Below are positions 21,991 through 30,621 of a stretch of 49,654 nucleotides of DNA, piece by piece. A model generated the notes under the pieces. The model made no database searches. It was not told the DNA's origin and saw only the letters and a list, made by a program, of their open reading frames with translations. The DNA is from Planctomycetota bacterium (GTDB lineage Bacteria > Planctomycetota > Phycisphaerae > WQYP01): positions 1 through 49,654 of the forward strand of contig JAJZGD010000004.1 of the NCBI GenBank assembly GCA_021804985.1, written 5' to 3'. The number at the start of each line of letters is the position of its first letter. Within the stretch, counting starts at the first letter, position 1. Both the position numbers and the translations under genes were made by a program.

Positions 21991-22707
21991 TCATCGGCCA
22001 TCCCGGTAGGCAGATAACTCTTCGAGCGTTTGAGATATCAGATTATCCTGATCTTGCGGCGATACCTGGCGGGAAAGGATTTTCGATGCCATGAGCGAAC
22101 TGAGTTGCAAAGTGTAATCGGCGATTTCCGAAAGCGCCTGCTGTTTGGCGGTCTGAATATCGCGGATTGCCTGATCTTTGATGGCACGTGATTCGGCCTC
22201 GGCATGCTGACGAATAATCTCCGCCGCCTTGGCCGCATCCGCTTTGGCCTGCTGAAGTTGCAGTGATGCCTGCCGCTGCACCTCGGCGATTTTTTCCTCC
22301 AGGCTGCGCCGCGTCTGTTCGACCTGCGCTTCTGCCTCGGCAGCCGCACGGATACTCTCGCGGATGGCTTCTTCGCGGCGTTTAAGCCCGGTAATCAGCG
22401 GGCGCCACGCAAATTTTCCCAGCAACATGACCAACAGCGCAAAAATCACCAGGGTGATCAACCCCATGCCCACTTGAATGGACATCAGCGATGCGCCTTC
22501 ATTCGAAGTGCTGCGCCCCCCACCAGATGCATAAGCCATTGAAGACGCCAGCAGCACGGATAACACGCCGAGCATTGGGGCAAACAGCCGGGGGGCCAGC
22601 AATTGGGGCGCAAGCAGCCGACGGCCGGGCAACTGTCTGCCAAGCGAGGGGCCGCCGTTGGGGAGATTGCCGGGCTGCATCGTAAATTTGTTCATGGCGA
22701 TTTCCAT
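21991..22707 (-). CDS. atpF: F-type ATP synthase subunit b
   Basis: LITLVIFALLVMLLGKFAWRPLITGLKRREEAIRESI followed by long helical region; synteny. Start may be 22707 or 22695. Confidence 0.92.
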   Translation of the reverse strand: MEIAMNKFTMQPGNLPNGGPSLGRQLPGRRLLAPQLLAPRLFAPMLGVLSVLLASSMAYASGGGRSTSNEGASLMSIQVGMGLITLVIFALLVMLLGKFAWRPLITGLKRREEAIRESIRAAAEAEAQVEQTRRSLEEKIAEVQRQASLQLQQAKADAAKAAEIIRQHAEAESRAIKDQAIRDIQTAKQQALSEIADYTLQLSSLMASKILSRQVSPQDQDNLISQTLEELSAYRDGR

Positions 22708-22766
22708 TTCCTTCTGGCGGGACGGGGTGATCGGCCGTGCGCGGCGGATACCAACCGCACCCCGCC

Positions 22767-23069
22767 TCAGAGGCCGCCGTTGCGAATCAGTACAATCATC
22801 GCCAAAACCAGCAGCAGAAAGGTGAAACCTTCAATGATGGCGGCGGCGAGAAAGAACTGCGTTCGAATCATATTGATCAGTTCCGGCTGACGGGCGGTTG
22901 CCTCGCACATGCTTCCACCGATTGCACCGACACCGGCACCGGCTCCGCCTACGCCTGCCCCCGCGCCAATCAGGGCGCCGGCGATTTGAATCGATTTGGT
23001 TAACGATTCCATGGCTTCAGCGCTCTGCGAAACCATCTGGTGGGCGTGCGTTGTGGTTGCGACATCCAT
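22767..23069 (-). CDS. atpE: F-type ATP synthase subunit c
   Basis: Gly-rich TM1 (GALIGAGAGVGGAGAGVGAIGG), ATARQPE loop, TM2 with Glu (FFLAAAIIEGFTFLLLVLAMIVL). Confidence 0.93.
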   Translation of the reverse strand: MDVATTTHAHQMVSQSAEAMESLTKSIQIAGALIGAGAGVGGAGAGVGAIGGSMCEATARQPELINMIRTQFFLAAAIIEGFTFLLLVLAMIVLIRNGGL

Positions 23070-23139
23070 AAGAACTCCTTTAATTCCACGAATCTATCTT
23101 GTACCGTCCGCAGACACCAAGTCCGCGATCATCCCCGTA

Positions 23140-23171
23140 ACAATCCCATGACAATCCCATGACAATCAATG
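23140..23171. repeat. 11-bp direct tandem repeat (acaatcccatg x2 plus a degenerate third copy) at the atpB 3' end
   Basis: acaatcccatg acaatcccatg acaatcaatg read directly; the last copy overlaps the atpB stop codon. Confidence 0.8.
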
Positions 23172-24107
23172 TTCAGTGGCTACGGCCTCCGCAATGTAGG
23201 CCGCACTCAGCAGTGTAAAAATGTATGCCTGAAGAAACGCTTCAAGCAGATGCAAAGCCTCAAACGCCGTGCCGAAAAGAATGACCGGCACACCGGCCAC
23301 GCCCCGCATCACAACGCCGCCAAGGGCAAAAACAATACTCACCAGAACGGCCACCACCAACGGCCCGGACATCATCACGGCAAACAACCGCATGCAAAGG
23401 GCCAGCGGCTTTACGAAGGTTCCCAGCAATTCAAGAACAAACATAAAAGGCCAAAGCCACCAGGGCACGCCGGGGGGCACAATATGGGCAAGATATTTTC
23501 CCATGCCAACCAACATAGCGCCAAGGATGGATCGCTTGACGACCGGATGCGCATGGCCATGGCCGACGCGGCGGGCCTGGCGAATAAATTCACCGATGCC
23601 GGTGATGTGAACGGTTAAAAAGGTGCAGATGGCAAGCGTCGCGGTGACGGTGAGATCGCCGGTGGCCCCACCCCAGAATTCCGGAATATGAGCGCCGGCC
23701 CCGCGGTTGATAATCGTAATAAGTTCATCGACGGGCACCATCCCCATCAGATTGGCAAAAAGGATGAAAAAGAATGCGGTCCATAAATAGGGGGTAAATA
23801 CATCCGACCATTTGCCCAGCATGGGGTCGAAGGTTTCCTGCTTGAGAAATACCAGCATGGCCTCAAAGAAATTCCGCACGCCGGTGGGCACCGGATCCGT
23901 TTGTAATTTTCGCGCCATGTACGGGAAAATAGCCAGCATCAGCGCCGCCGAAAGCACCAGCATAAGCACATGGCTGGTAAAGTAGGTTGGCTGACCAAAA
24001 AGTGTAAACAGCGGCTGATCCCAGATACGGTGGGGTACCGTACCATTGAGCACATCGACCGCTACAAGTGGAGCTGTCGAAACTTCGGTGGAAAAACCGG
24101 AGATCAT
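23166..24107 (-). CDS. atpB: F-type ATP synthase subunit a
   Basis: Multi-TM; FFILFANLMGMVP, FVKPLALCMRLFAVMMSG (essential Arg), AFLQAYIFTLLSAAYIAEAV. Confidence 0.94.
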   Translation of the reverse strand: MISGFSTEVSTAPLVAVDVLNGTVPHRIWDQPLFTLFGQPTYFTSHVLMLVLSAALMLAIFPYMARKLQTDPVPTGVRNFFEAMLVFLKQETFDPMLGKWSDVFTPYLWTAFFFILFANLMGMVPVDELITIINRGAGAHIPEFWGGATGDLTVTATLAICTFLTVHITGIGEFIRQARRVGHGHAHPVVKRSILGAMLVGMGKYLAHIVPPGVPWWLWPFMFVLELLGTFVKPLALCMRLFAVMMSGPLVVAVLVSIVFALGGVVMRGVAGVPVILFGTAFEALHLLEAFLQAYIFTLLSAAYIAEAVATEH

Positions 24108-24221
24108 ATCGACTCTGATTTACGTTTACCCTGAGTTGGATGCAGCCCGCCAGAGCTGCCCAAAGACACGCAGGGCATGGAGTTTTAACCCATCCACGCA
24201 TGAGCGTCAAACATTTGGCCT

Positions 24222-24650
24222 TTACATTCGCGAGTGCTTCATCACCCAGGATGAAACCACGCTTTCACCAATCAACAAAAGAAAATAAAAGCCAACCAGC
24301 CAAAGTATTAATGCCATTTTATGGGCATCGCGCGGAAGCACCGTAACCGCCACCACCCCCCCAATACCGACGCCCACCAGCCGCGCCATGTTCGCCAGCG
24401 TCGCACAACGCAGCAACATAACGCCTCCGCGCCCGATCATGATGGCCATGGGAAGAACGGCGAACAGGCCCACGATAATGCTGATACCCGCGGCGACCAG
24501 CATCTCAAGGGGATGCACCGGGCGATTGAGCAAAGCCGCAGCTGCAGCCCCCACGCCCGCCCCAAAAAGCACCACCGCAATGGGGCAGAAAAGCAATCCC
24601 AGTCGTAAATATTTTTCCGGGAGATACTTGGATTCAGCGGTTTGAGCCAC
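24222..24650 (-). CDS. small membrane protein in atpI position (ATP synthase subunit I-like)
   Basis: 142 aa, about four hydrophobic segments, located between atpZ-like and atpB; sequence similarity not verified. Confidence 0.6.
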   Translation of the reverse strand: MAQTAESKYLPEKYLRLGLLFCPIAVVLFGAGVGAAAAALLNRPVHPLEMLVAAGISIIVGLFAVLPMAIMIGRGGVMLLRCATLANMARLVGVGIGGVVAVTVLPRDAHKMALILWLVGFYFLLLIGESVVSSWVMKHSRM

Positions 24651-24658
24651 GCTTGTGC

Positions 24659-25060
24659 CTACTTTTTATCAACCCACAGGAAGGTACGAATCTGAAGATA
24701 AGTTCCGCCAACCACCCCGATCACGATACCCCCCAACGTGCCCAAGCCATGGAGTTTAAATCGGTCGTCGAACCACATCCCGACCAGGGCGCAGATCAAC
24801 ACCACTCCGAAAAACTCTATCCCCATGCCCGCCATTCGCCGCCAACCGGTTGCCGCCTGCCGCTCGCTGACCTCGGTGGCATGCTGCTCCAGCCGGCCGA
24901 GTGGACCAGCCGATGGCCGGCTGCCATCTTTGTTAACTTTGGGGTCTGGTACCCCTTGGCTACCTTGCCCGGCGCTCTCACTGGAAGACTTTGTACTATT
25001 TTTCACAATGTTTGTCAACCCCCGAGTATTTCCCAGCGCCCCGCCGCTACTGCAACTCAA
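24659..25060 (-). CDS. AtpZ/AtpI-like F0F1 ATPase accessory protein
   Basis: GWRRMAGMGIEFFGVVLICALVGMWFDDRFKLHGLGTLGGIVIGVVGGTYLQIRTF, AtpZ-like two-TM pattern, first gene of the atp cluster. True start may be internal. Confidence 0.68.
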   Translation of the reverse strand: MSCSSGGALGNTRGLTNIVKNSTKSSSESAGQGSQGVPDPKVNKDGSRPSAGPLGRLEQHATEVSERQAATGWRRMAGMGIEFFGVVLICALVGMWFDDRFKLHGLGTLGGIVIGVVGGTYLQIRTFLWVDKK

Positions 25061-26388
25061 AGCCCGCCCTTTAACACACGCTGCACACCCGCATTGGCCT
25101 TGGGCTTCTCTGGTGCCGCTGCCGGCATGGCCGGCATGTTGCGCTGCGCGGAGGCATCGGATACTTTAGGCGCTTCGGCCGCGGCCATTTCTGCCGATTG
25201 CGCCTGACTTATCGACAGGCTTATCCGCTTCTTGTCCAGATCAATGCTTAAAACTTTTAACCGGACCCGGTCGCCCGGTGATACCACCTGTCGGGGATGG
25301 GCCACTCGGCGGCTTGATAGTTCCGATACGTGCACCATCCCCTCAACCCCGGGTGCGAGCTCAACGAACACGCCAAAATCAATCAGCCGCGTTACCGTGC
25401 CTTCTACCATGGCTCCAATCGGATAGGTGGTGGAAACTTCCAGCCATGGATCCGCCATGCGGTAACGCAGATCCAATGCGATGCGCTGCTTTTCCCGATC
25501 GAGCGAAAGAATCATCACCTGAACGCTGTCGCCGGCCCGCACAATTTTGCCCGGATCAGAGACCCGGCCGTGGCTCATGGCCGATACGTGTATCAGCCCC
25601 TCAACGCCACCAAGATCAACAAACGCCCCAAATGGCACCACCCGCGTGACCAAACCCGTCACGATCTGACCGGTTGCCAATTCCGTCCATAGTTTTTCCC
25701 GCTTCACCGCCAGTTCCGCTTCCATCAAAACTCGGCGGCTCACGATCAAGCGCTTTTCCATCCGATCAATTTCTATGATCTGACATTTAAAGCGCTCACC
25801 AACGAGTAAATTTAAATCCGCCGTGAATTTAACATCCACTTGCCCCGCCGGCATAAACGCCCGCAGGTTATTGATCTTCACTTCCAGGCCGCCCTTGTTG
25901 GCCGCGGTGGCCACGCCCTCGACAATGTCGCCATCATGCAGCTGATCCCAACCGCCATGGTTCACCGAGCCTTTGCGCGATAACAGCACCAAGCCTTCGG
26001 CCGCGTTGTAACCCGCAAAAACAAATTCATGCTCTTCACCAATGCGGACCGCCTGCTCCGGCAGGTTCAAATCCGACGGGGCGAAATGCTCGAGCGGGCA
26101 AACGCCCTGCGACTTGCCCCCAAGATCGACAAATACACTGCCCCCACGTATGGCCGCCACCACGCCGCGACGCACTCGATTGTCCACGGCTTCATCGGCG
26201 ACGCCGGATGGGCGACCACCCCGAACCGGTCGCGCCTCGGACGCATCCGGTGCCGATGCGGTCGTCTTCACGCGTGTCAGCAAATCGTCCATCGTCAGGC
26301 CGGCCATGGCTTCGTTTACCGCCTGATTGATATCAAAGTTCTCTTCCCCGCCACCCGACTGTGCAGCAGGTGGAAATATTTCATTCAT
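25057..26388 (-). CDS. S1 RNA-binding-domain protein (ribosomal protein S1-like, about 4 S1 repeats)
   Basis: Repeated S1 motifs: GQIVTGLVTRVVPFGAFVDLGGVEGLIHVSAMSHGRVSDP, GAMVEGTVTRLIDFGVFVELAPGVEGMVHVSELSSRRVAHP. Start at MNEIFPP preferred over MSYYEG (26421). Confidence 0.9.
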   Translation of the reverse strand: MNEIFPPAAQSGGGEENFDINQAVNEAMAGLTMDDLLTRVKTTASAPDASEARPVRGGRPSGVADEAVDNRVRRGVVAAIRGGSVFVDLGGKSQGVCPLEHFAPSDLNLPEQAVRIGEEHEFVFAGYNAAEGLVLLSRKGSVNHGGWDQLHDGDIVEGVATAANKGGLEVKINNLRAFMPAGQVDVKFTADLNLLVGERFKCQIIEIDRMEKRLIVSRRVLMEAELAVKREKLWTELATGQIVTGLVTRVVPFGAFVDLGGVEGLIHVSAMSHGRVSDPGKIVRAGDSVQVMILSLDREKQRIALDLRYRMADPWLEVSTTYPIGAMVEGTVTRLIDFGVFVELAPGVEGMVHVSELSSRRVAHPRQVVSPGDRVRLKVLSIDLDKKRISLSISQAQSAEMAAAEAPKVSDASAQRNMPAMPAAAPEKPKANAGVQRVLKGGL

Positions 26389-26427
26389 CAACGTTACTGC
26401 CTTCCCTTCATAATAAGACATGCAAAC

Positions 26428-27570
26428 CTATACTCTCATCGTTTCAGGCTCGATACCCATTTTAAGGCACCATTGCAAATATTTTGTCGGCACCACCTCG
26501 CTCGGCTTTATTTCGCTTCGCCCACCCCAGAATACATTCGTATAATTCACGGCCATGCCGCATGCCGCCAAATGCGTATCGATTGCCTTTTTGTGTTCGA
26601 GAAGCAATCCCTTGTCAGACCCGTGCGCCACCCCCATCACATTGACATTGCCAAACTCCGGCCCACCCTCGCGCCAGTAAGCGTGCGTCATGATGTGGAA
26701 GCGTCCCACCTGCTTACCGGCGTCAAGTTCGCGACCGGCGGGAACCGCCCAGTGATAAAGGGCGTTGTACTGCGTCACTTTTTCGCCGGTGGAAAGCGGT
26801 TTGACGTGCTCCAGAAAAGTCGAAAACCGCCCCACCACCCCCATTGAAGATAATTCGCGGCCGATCGATAAAAATTCGTCCAGCGAAACCCCCGCCTCGG
26901 CGGCGCGGGGCAACCATAAATCGCGGCGGATTTCCGATGGCGAAAATTCCCGCTTCAATGCCACCAGCACGTTCCATTGCCCAGGCGAAAGCTTAACCAC
27001 GTCGGTCGAGGTAACCTCGGCCGGTGCTTCGGCCATACTGCCGGGCGCTATGTGGCGCCGCCGTACGTGCCCCACACCGAGTGTGAACAGGCATTTCGCC
27101 GGCATGATGTGAAATGATTCAGCCCCCACGCGCCGCTGGAGCGCTTCACAATGCCGACGAATAGAAAATCCCTGCGGCACCTTCAGCGTAGTCCAAAGGC
27201 GATAACGCGACCCGGAGGTGTTGCCGTCGGTTGAACGGATCACCACATGGCCGGAGAAGGGATCTTCGCGGAACATAAATTCAAAGGCGCTATTGAGCTG
27301 CTCGGCGGGCACCTGCCAGGCAACCAGCGCACCATCGGCAAGGCTTGTGGCCAGCAGCGTTTGACGTACCCGGCGAATAACGCCTGCGCCAAGCATGGCG
27401 GCTATGCGTGCGATAACCGTTGGTTCATCGACACCGGACAGGCGTGAAATCTCGCCGATGGGATCGGCCGAAAAACCCTGAATGCGGTCTTCTGAAATCG
27501 CCAGAATGCGGGCGTTAATGGGATCAGAGATCGCCACGGGCACCGTTGGTGGGTCTATCTGTGTTTTCAT
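26428..27570 (-). CDS. two-domain Lrp/AsnC-type protein resembling a fused siroheme decarboxylase (AhbA/AhbB/NirD-like)
   Basis: Domain 1: INARILAISEDRIQGFSADPIGEISRLSGVDEPTVIARIAAMLGAGVIRRVRQTLL ... YRLWTTLKVPQG ... VGAESFHIMPAKCLFTLGV. Domain 2: a second winged-helix-like segment and ALYHWAVPAGRE...HAYWREGGPEFGNVNVMGVAHG. Confidence 0.65.
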   Translation of the reverse strand: MKTQIDPPTVPVAISDPINARILAISEDRIQGFSADPIGEISRLSGVDEPTVIARIAAMLGAGVIRRVRQTLLATSLADGALVAWQVPAEQLNSAFEFMFREDPFSGHVVIRSTDGNTSGSRYRLWTTLKVPQGFSIRRHCEALQRRVGAESFHIMPAKCLFTLGVGHVRRRHIAPGSMAEAPAEVTSTDVVKLSPGQWNVLVALKREFSPSEIRRDLWLPRAAEAGVSLDEFLSIGRELSSMGVVGRFSTFLEHVKPLSTGEKVTQYNALYHWAVPAGRELDAGKQVGRFHIMTHAYWREGGPEFGNVNVMGVAHGSDKGLLLEHKKAIDTHLAACGMAVNYTNVFWGGRSEIKPSEVVPTKYLQWCLKMGIEPETMRV

Positions 27571-27640
27571 AAGCTTCGAGTATATCCGAACACGCGCTCA
27601 AGGTTGGTTAAAAAGCGGGCACAATGGCCATGCGTCATAC

Positions 27641-28633
27641 TCATGGCTTTGGCGCGCCCTTATGCCAGGTTGCTGCCGCACTGCGCAGCATGCGTCGGGG
27701 CAGCGACCAGTGAATGAGCACCTGCGACCGGACGTTGGTAATTTTAAGCCGGTGGATAAGACCGGCCATCACCATCTGATGATCGTTGGCATTGGCGCCT
27801 GAAGCGCGGTTGATAAATATTCTTTGAAAGTTGCGTAGTTGATTGCCGGTCTGCATCGCAGCCACCGGCGAAAGCATCGAGAATTTGCCCTGAACCAGAT
27901 ACCCACCCGGCCCGGGCGCAATGGCCAGCCAAATGGATTTAACCTTTCTAACCGGAGGCGGCACATCCAACGGGTTCTGCACTTTATCGATCAGCTGCTG
28001 CACGTGGGTAAGGCAAACGTACCCGATGGCATTTTCCGGCATGTGGCTGAAAAGCGCCGATTGCGGCGGCTTGGGTTTGCTTACCCCTAAAACACAATTC
28101 AGTGAATCCTCAAACAGCGATTTATTTCTGGAGCCGAGCACCAGGCCCGGTTTCGGAACGGAAACATATATCGGCGGCTGCCCGGGGGAATGTTGCGCCT
28201 GCGCGTTGAATTTATAGATGTTTATTCCATCATATGACAATACCTTTACACCCTTATCCCCCTTGAGCGCTGCGATGATGGTACGGGGCTTGGCGGTGGT
28301 TCCGATGGCAAATACGCCCTTGCCTCCCGGGCCCACAGTTGTGCCAAAAATCGTAAGCGCCTGCACATTGTGCTCGATGCGGATACCTAAATGGGTTCGA
28401 CACACTTTGGCTAATTGCTTAAATTGCGGACTTCGTTCGATATCCAGCACCGGGCCGGTCGCGGCAGACGGGCTTCCCTTCGCGGACACCAACCGGACAT
28501 ATGCAATCCAATTCGCATTGGCGGGGATGGCCGCCCGAGCGCTAAAAGGTGCCGGGGGCGGCGCCGCTGCGGCAACCACCACGGAGCATACGGGCAGACA
28601 GAACAGGGCGAGTTTTATACCAAAAGATGTCAC
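27641..28633 (-). CDS. hypothetical secreted protein
   Basis: GTG start at 28633 preceded by GGAGG; signal peptide TSFGIKLALFCLPVCSVVVAAAA; no recognised domain. Confidence 0.72.
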   Translation of the reverse strand: MTSFGIKLALFCLPVCSVVVAAAAPPPAPFSARAAIPANANWIAYVRLVSAKGSPSAATGPVLDIERSPQFKQLAKVCRTHLGIRIEHNVQALTIFGTTVGPGGKGVFAIGTTAKPRTIIAALKGDKGVKVLSYDGINIYKFNAQAQHSPGQPPIYVSVPKPGLVLGSRNKSLFEDSLNCVLGVSKPKPPQSALFSHMPENAIGYVCLTHVQQLIDKVQNPLDVPPPVRKVKSIWLAIAPGPGGYLVQGKFSMLSPVAAMQTGNQLRNFQRIFINRASGANANDHQMVMAGLIHRLKITNVRSQVLIHWSLPRRMLRSAAATWHKGAPKP

Positions 28634-29073
28634 GCGAACCTCCGGAAGCCAAGTCAGATGGGACTGTGTTAAATGCAACGCCTGCGAGGGGCACGCCCAA
28701 CACAGGCCACGCAACGCTAATAAGCGCTGAGCGACCATCACGATAACCGCCCCATGGTGACCTCGAAATGCGAATGGGCCGCAACGCACGACCCGACAAT
28801 ATAGTGTAACCAAAGCCGCATCGGTGCACGACCCAAGGCTCGCCGCGGTGAATTCACCCTTTCAAGTGGCTGCGAGGATGGGGATGCCGGGGCAGGCGCA
28901 TCGGCGATCGGGTCCGATTTTATTGGGTCGCCCGGTTATCGCCGCCCCTCACCACTCATATGTAAATATTCGCAACCATTGCTTTGCCAAAGCGTGATAC
29001 TGCCAAGGGGCAACAAATTCTGCCCGCTACCCCGCTGGTGCATGGAACGCTTCGATAACTTGAGGCATTGATT

Positions 29074-30591
29074 ATGACCACGCCCGATATGCTTACTGCA
29101 GCCTGGAACGTCCCCGGATTTAAGTGGAGCCGAGAGAAGGCGGCCCACCTGCTTAATCGCACGGGGTTCTGCGCCCCGCCTGAAGCGGTAGAAGCACTGC
29201 TGCGGCTTTCGCCACAGGCGGCGGTCGCCAAAGTGGTGGATTATGAGGCCGAGCCGGCGTACGTCTATCCCTTAGAGTTTGATGCCTATTCCCATCCGGT
29301 TTTTGGCTCGCCACGGCGGCGCCGAGCTTTTTTTCAGCGATTTACCCCTGCCGAGCGGCGGAAGACCCTGACCCGCTTTTTTCAGGCGAGTTTTGAAAAA
29401 ATGCAGGAGATGCGATTCTGGTGGCTGCACCGGATGATCCATACACCGCGGCCGCTGGAAGAAAAGCTTACCCTTTTCTGGCATGGGCTTTTCGTCAGCG
29501 GGTTTGACATGGTTCATAATGCTTATCATATGTACATGCAAAACAATCTGTTCCGGACGCATGCCGCAGGCAATATCAAAACGCTGACGTGGCAAATGGC
29601 GATTGATCCCGCCATGCTGGCATATCTGAATAACAACCAAAATCGAAAAGCCCATCCCAACGAGAACTTCGCACGCGAACTGATGGAATTATTTACCATG
29701 GGCATCGGGAATTACACCGAGGAAGACGTGCGGCAGTCCGCCCGGGCGTGGACCGGCTGGACATTTTTTGACGATCGGGCCGTCTTTCTTGCGCGGCAGC
29801 ATGATTTTGGCGAAAAAACCTTTCTGGGGCGCACCGGCCGATTCAATGGCCGCGATATTCTCGATATCATCTTCGAGCAGCCCGCAACGCCAAAACATTT
29901 TGCCACCAAGCTGGCCATTTATTTCGGCAATGATGAACCGCCGCCGCAGGTAATCAGCGGACTGGCTGACTGCCTGAAACAAAATGCATGGGAACTTAAA
30001 CCCACCCTGAAAACGCTCTTTTCCAGCCAATGGTTCTACAGCGACGCCGTGGTAAACAACAAGGTCAAATCGCCGGCCGAACTGATCGCCGGCACCCTCA
30101 AGCTGCTCGGCACCTCAGCCCCCAATCCGGGCGCATTTTTGTTATCGATGGAACTCATGGGCCAAATGCTCTTCGAAGCCCCCAATGTCGGAGGCTGGCC
30201 AACCGGAAAAGAATGGATCGACACCGGCACATTAATGGCCCGCTATAACATGCCGGCATTGCTGGTCACCGGACGCTACGCCGCCCGCATGCCGCCAAGA
30301 TTAAGGCGCATCCTGGGTGAAAAATGCCTCCGTGAATTTGAATCGCCGATCAATCCGTGTGCGGAACTCGCCGCCCGCCAGATTGCCAATACCCGTGATG
30401 CTGTTGATTTTTATCTCTCCCGACTGATCCCGCACGGCATACCCGCCGACCGTCGGCTGGATCTGATCCGATTTCTGAATCGCAATGGCTCGGCGAACGC
30501 CAGGCCGCTTTCCGCCGTCGGAGAAGAAAAATTTATGCTCTTATCCATGCTGCACCTGATGCTGGCCGAACCTCGATATCAGCTTTGCTAA
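29074..30591 (+). CDS. DUF1800 family protein
   Basis: FKWSREKAAHLLNRTGFCAPPEAVEALL, MRFWWLHRMIHTPRPLEEKLTLFWHGLFVSG, NENFARELMELFTMGIGNYTEEDVRQSARAWTGW. Confidence 0.9.
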   Translation: MTTPDMLTAAWNVPGFKWSREKAAHLLNRTGFCAPPEAVEALLRLSPQAAVAKVVDYEAEPAYVYPLEFDAYSHPVFGSPRRRRAFFQRFTPAERRKTLTRFFQASFEKMQEMRFWWLHRMIHTPRPLEEKLTLFWHGLFVSGFDMVHNAYHMYMQNNLFRTHAAGNIKTLTWQMAIDPAMLAYLNNNQNRKAHPNENFARELMELFTMGIGNYTEEDVRQSARAWTGWTFFDDRAVFLARQHDFGEKTFLGRTGRFNGRDILDIIFEQPATPKHFATKLAIYFGNDEPPPQVISGLADCLKQNAWELKPTLKTLFSSQWFYSDAVVNNKVKSPAELIAGTLKLLGTSAPNPGAFLLSMELMGQMLFEAPNVGGWPTGKEWIDTGTLMARYNMPALLVTGRYAARMPPRLRRILGEKCLREFESPINPCAELAARQIANTRDAVDFYLSRLIPHGIPADRRLDLIRFLNRNGSANARPLSAVGEEKFMLLSMLHLMLAEPRYQLC

Positions 30592-30621
30592 AGTCACCAT
30601 CCATTGCCGGAGGCTGTTCTT

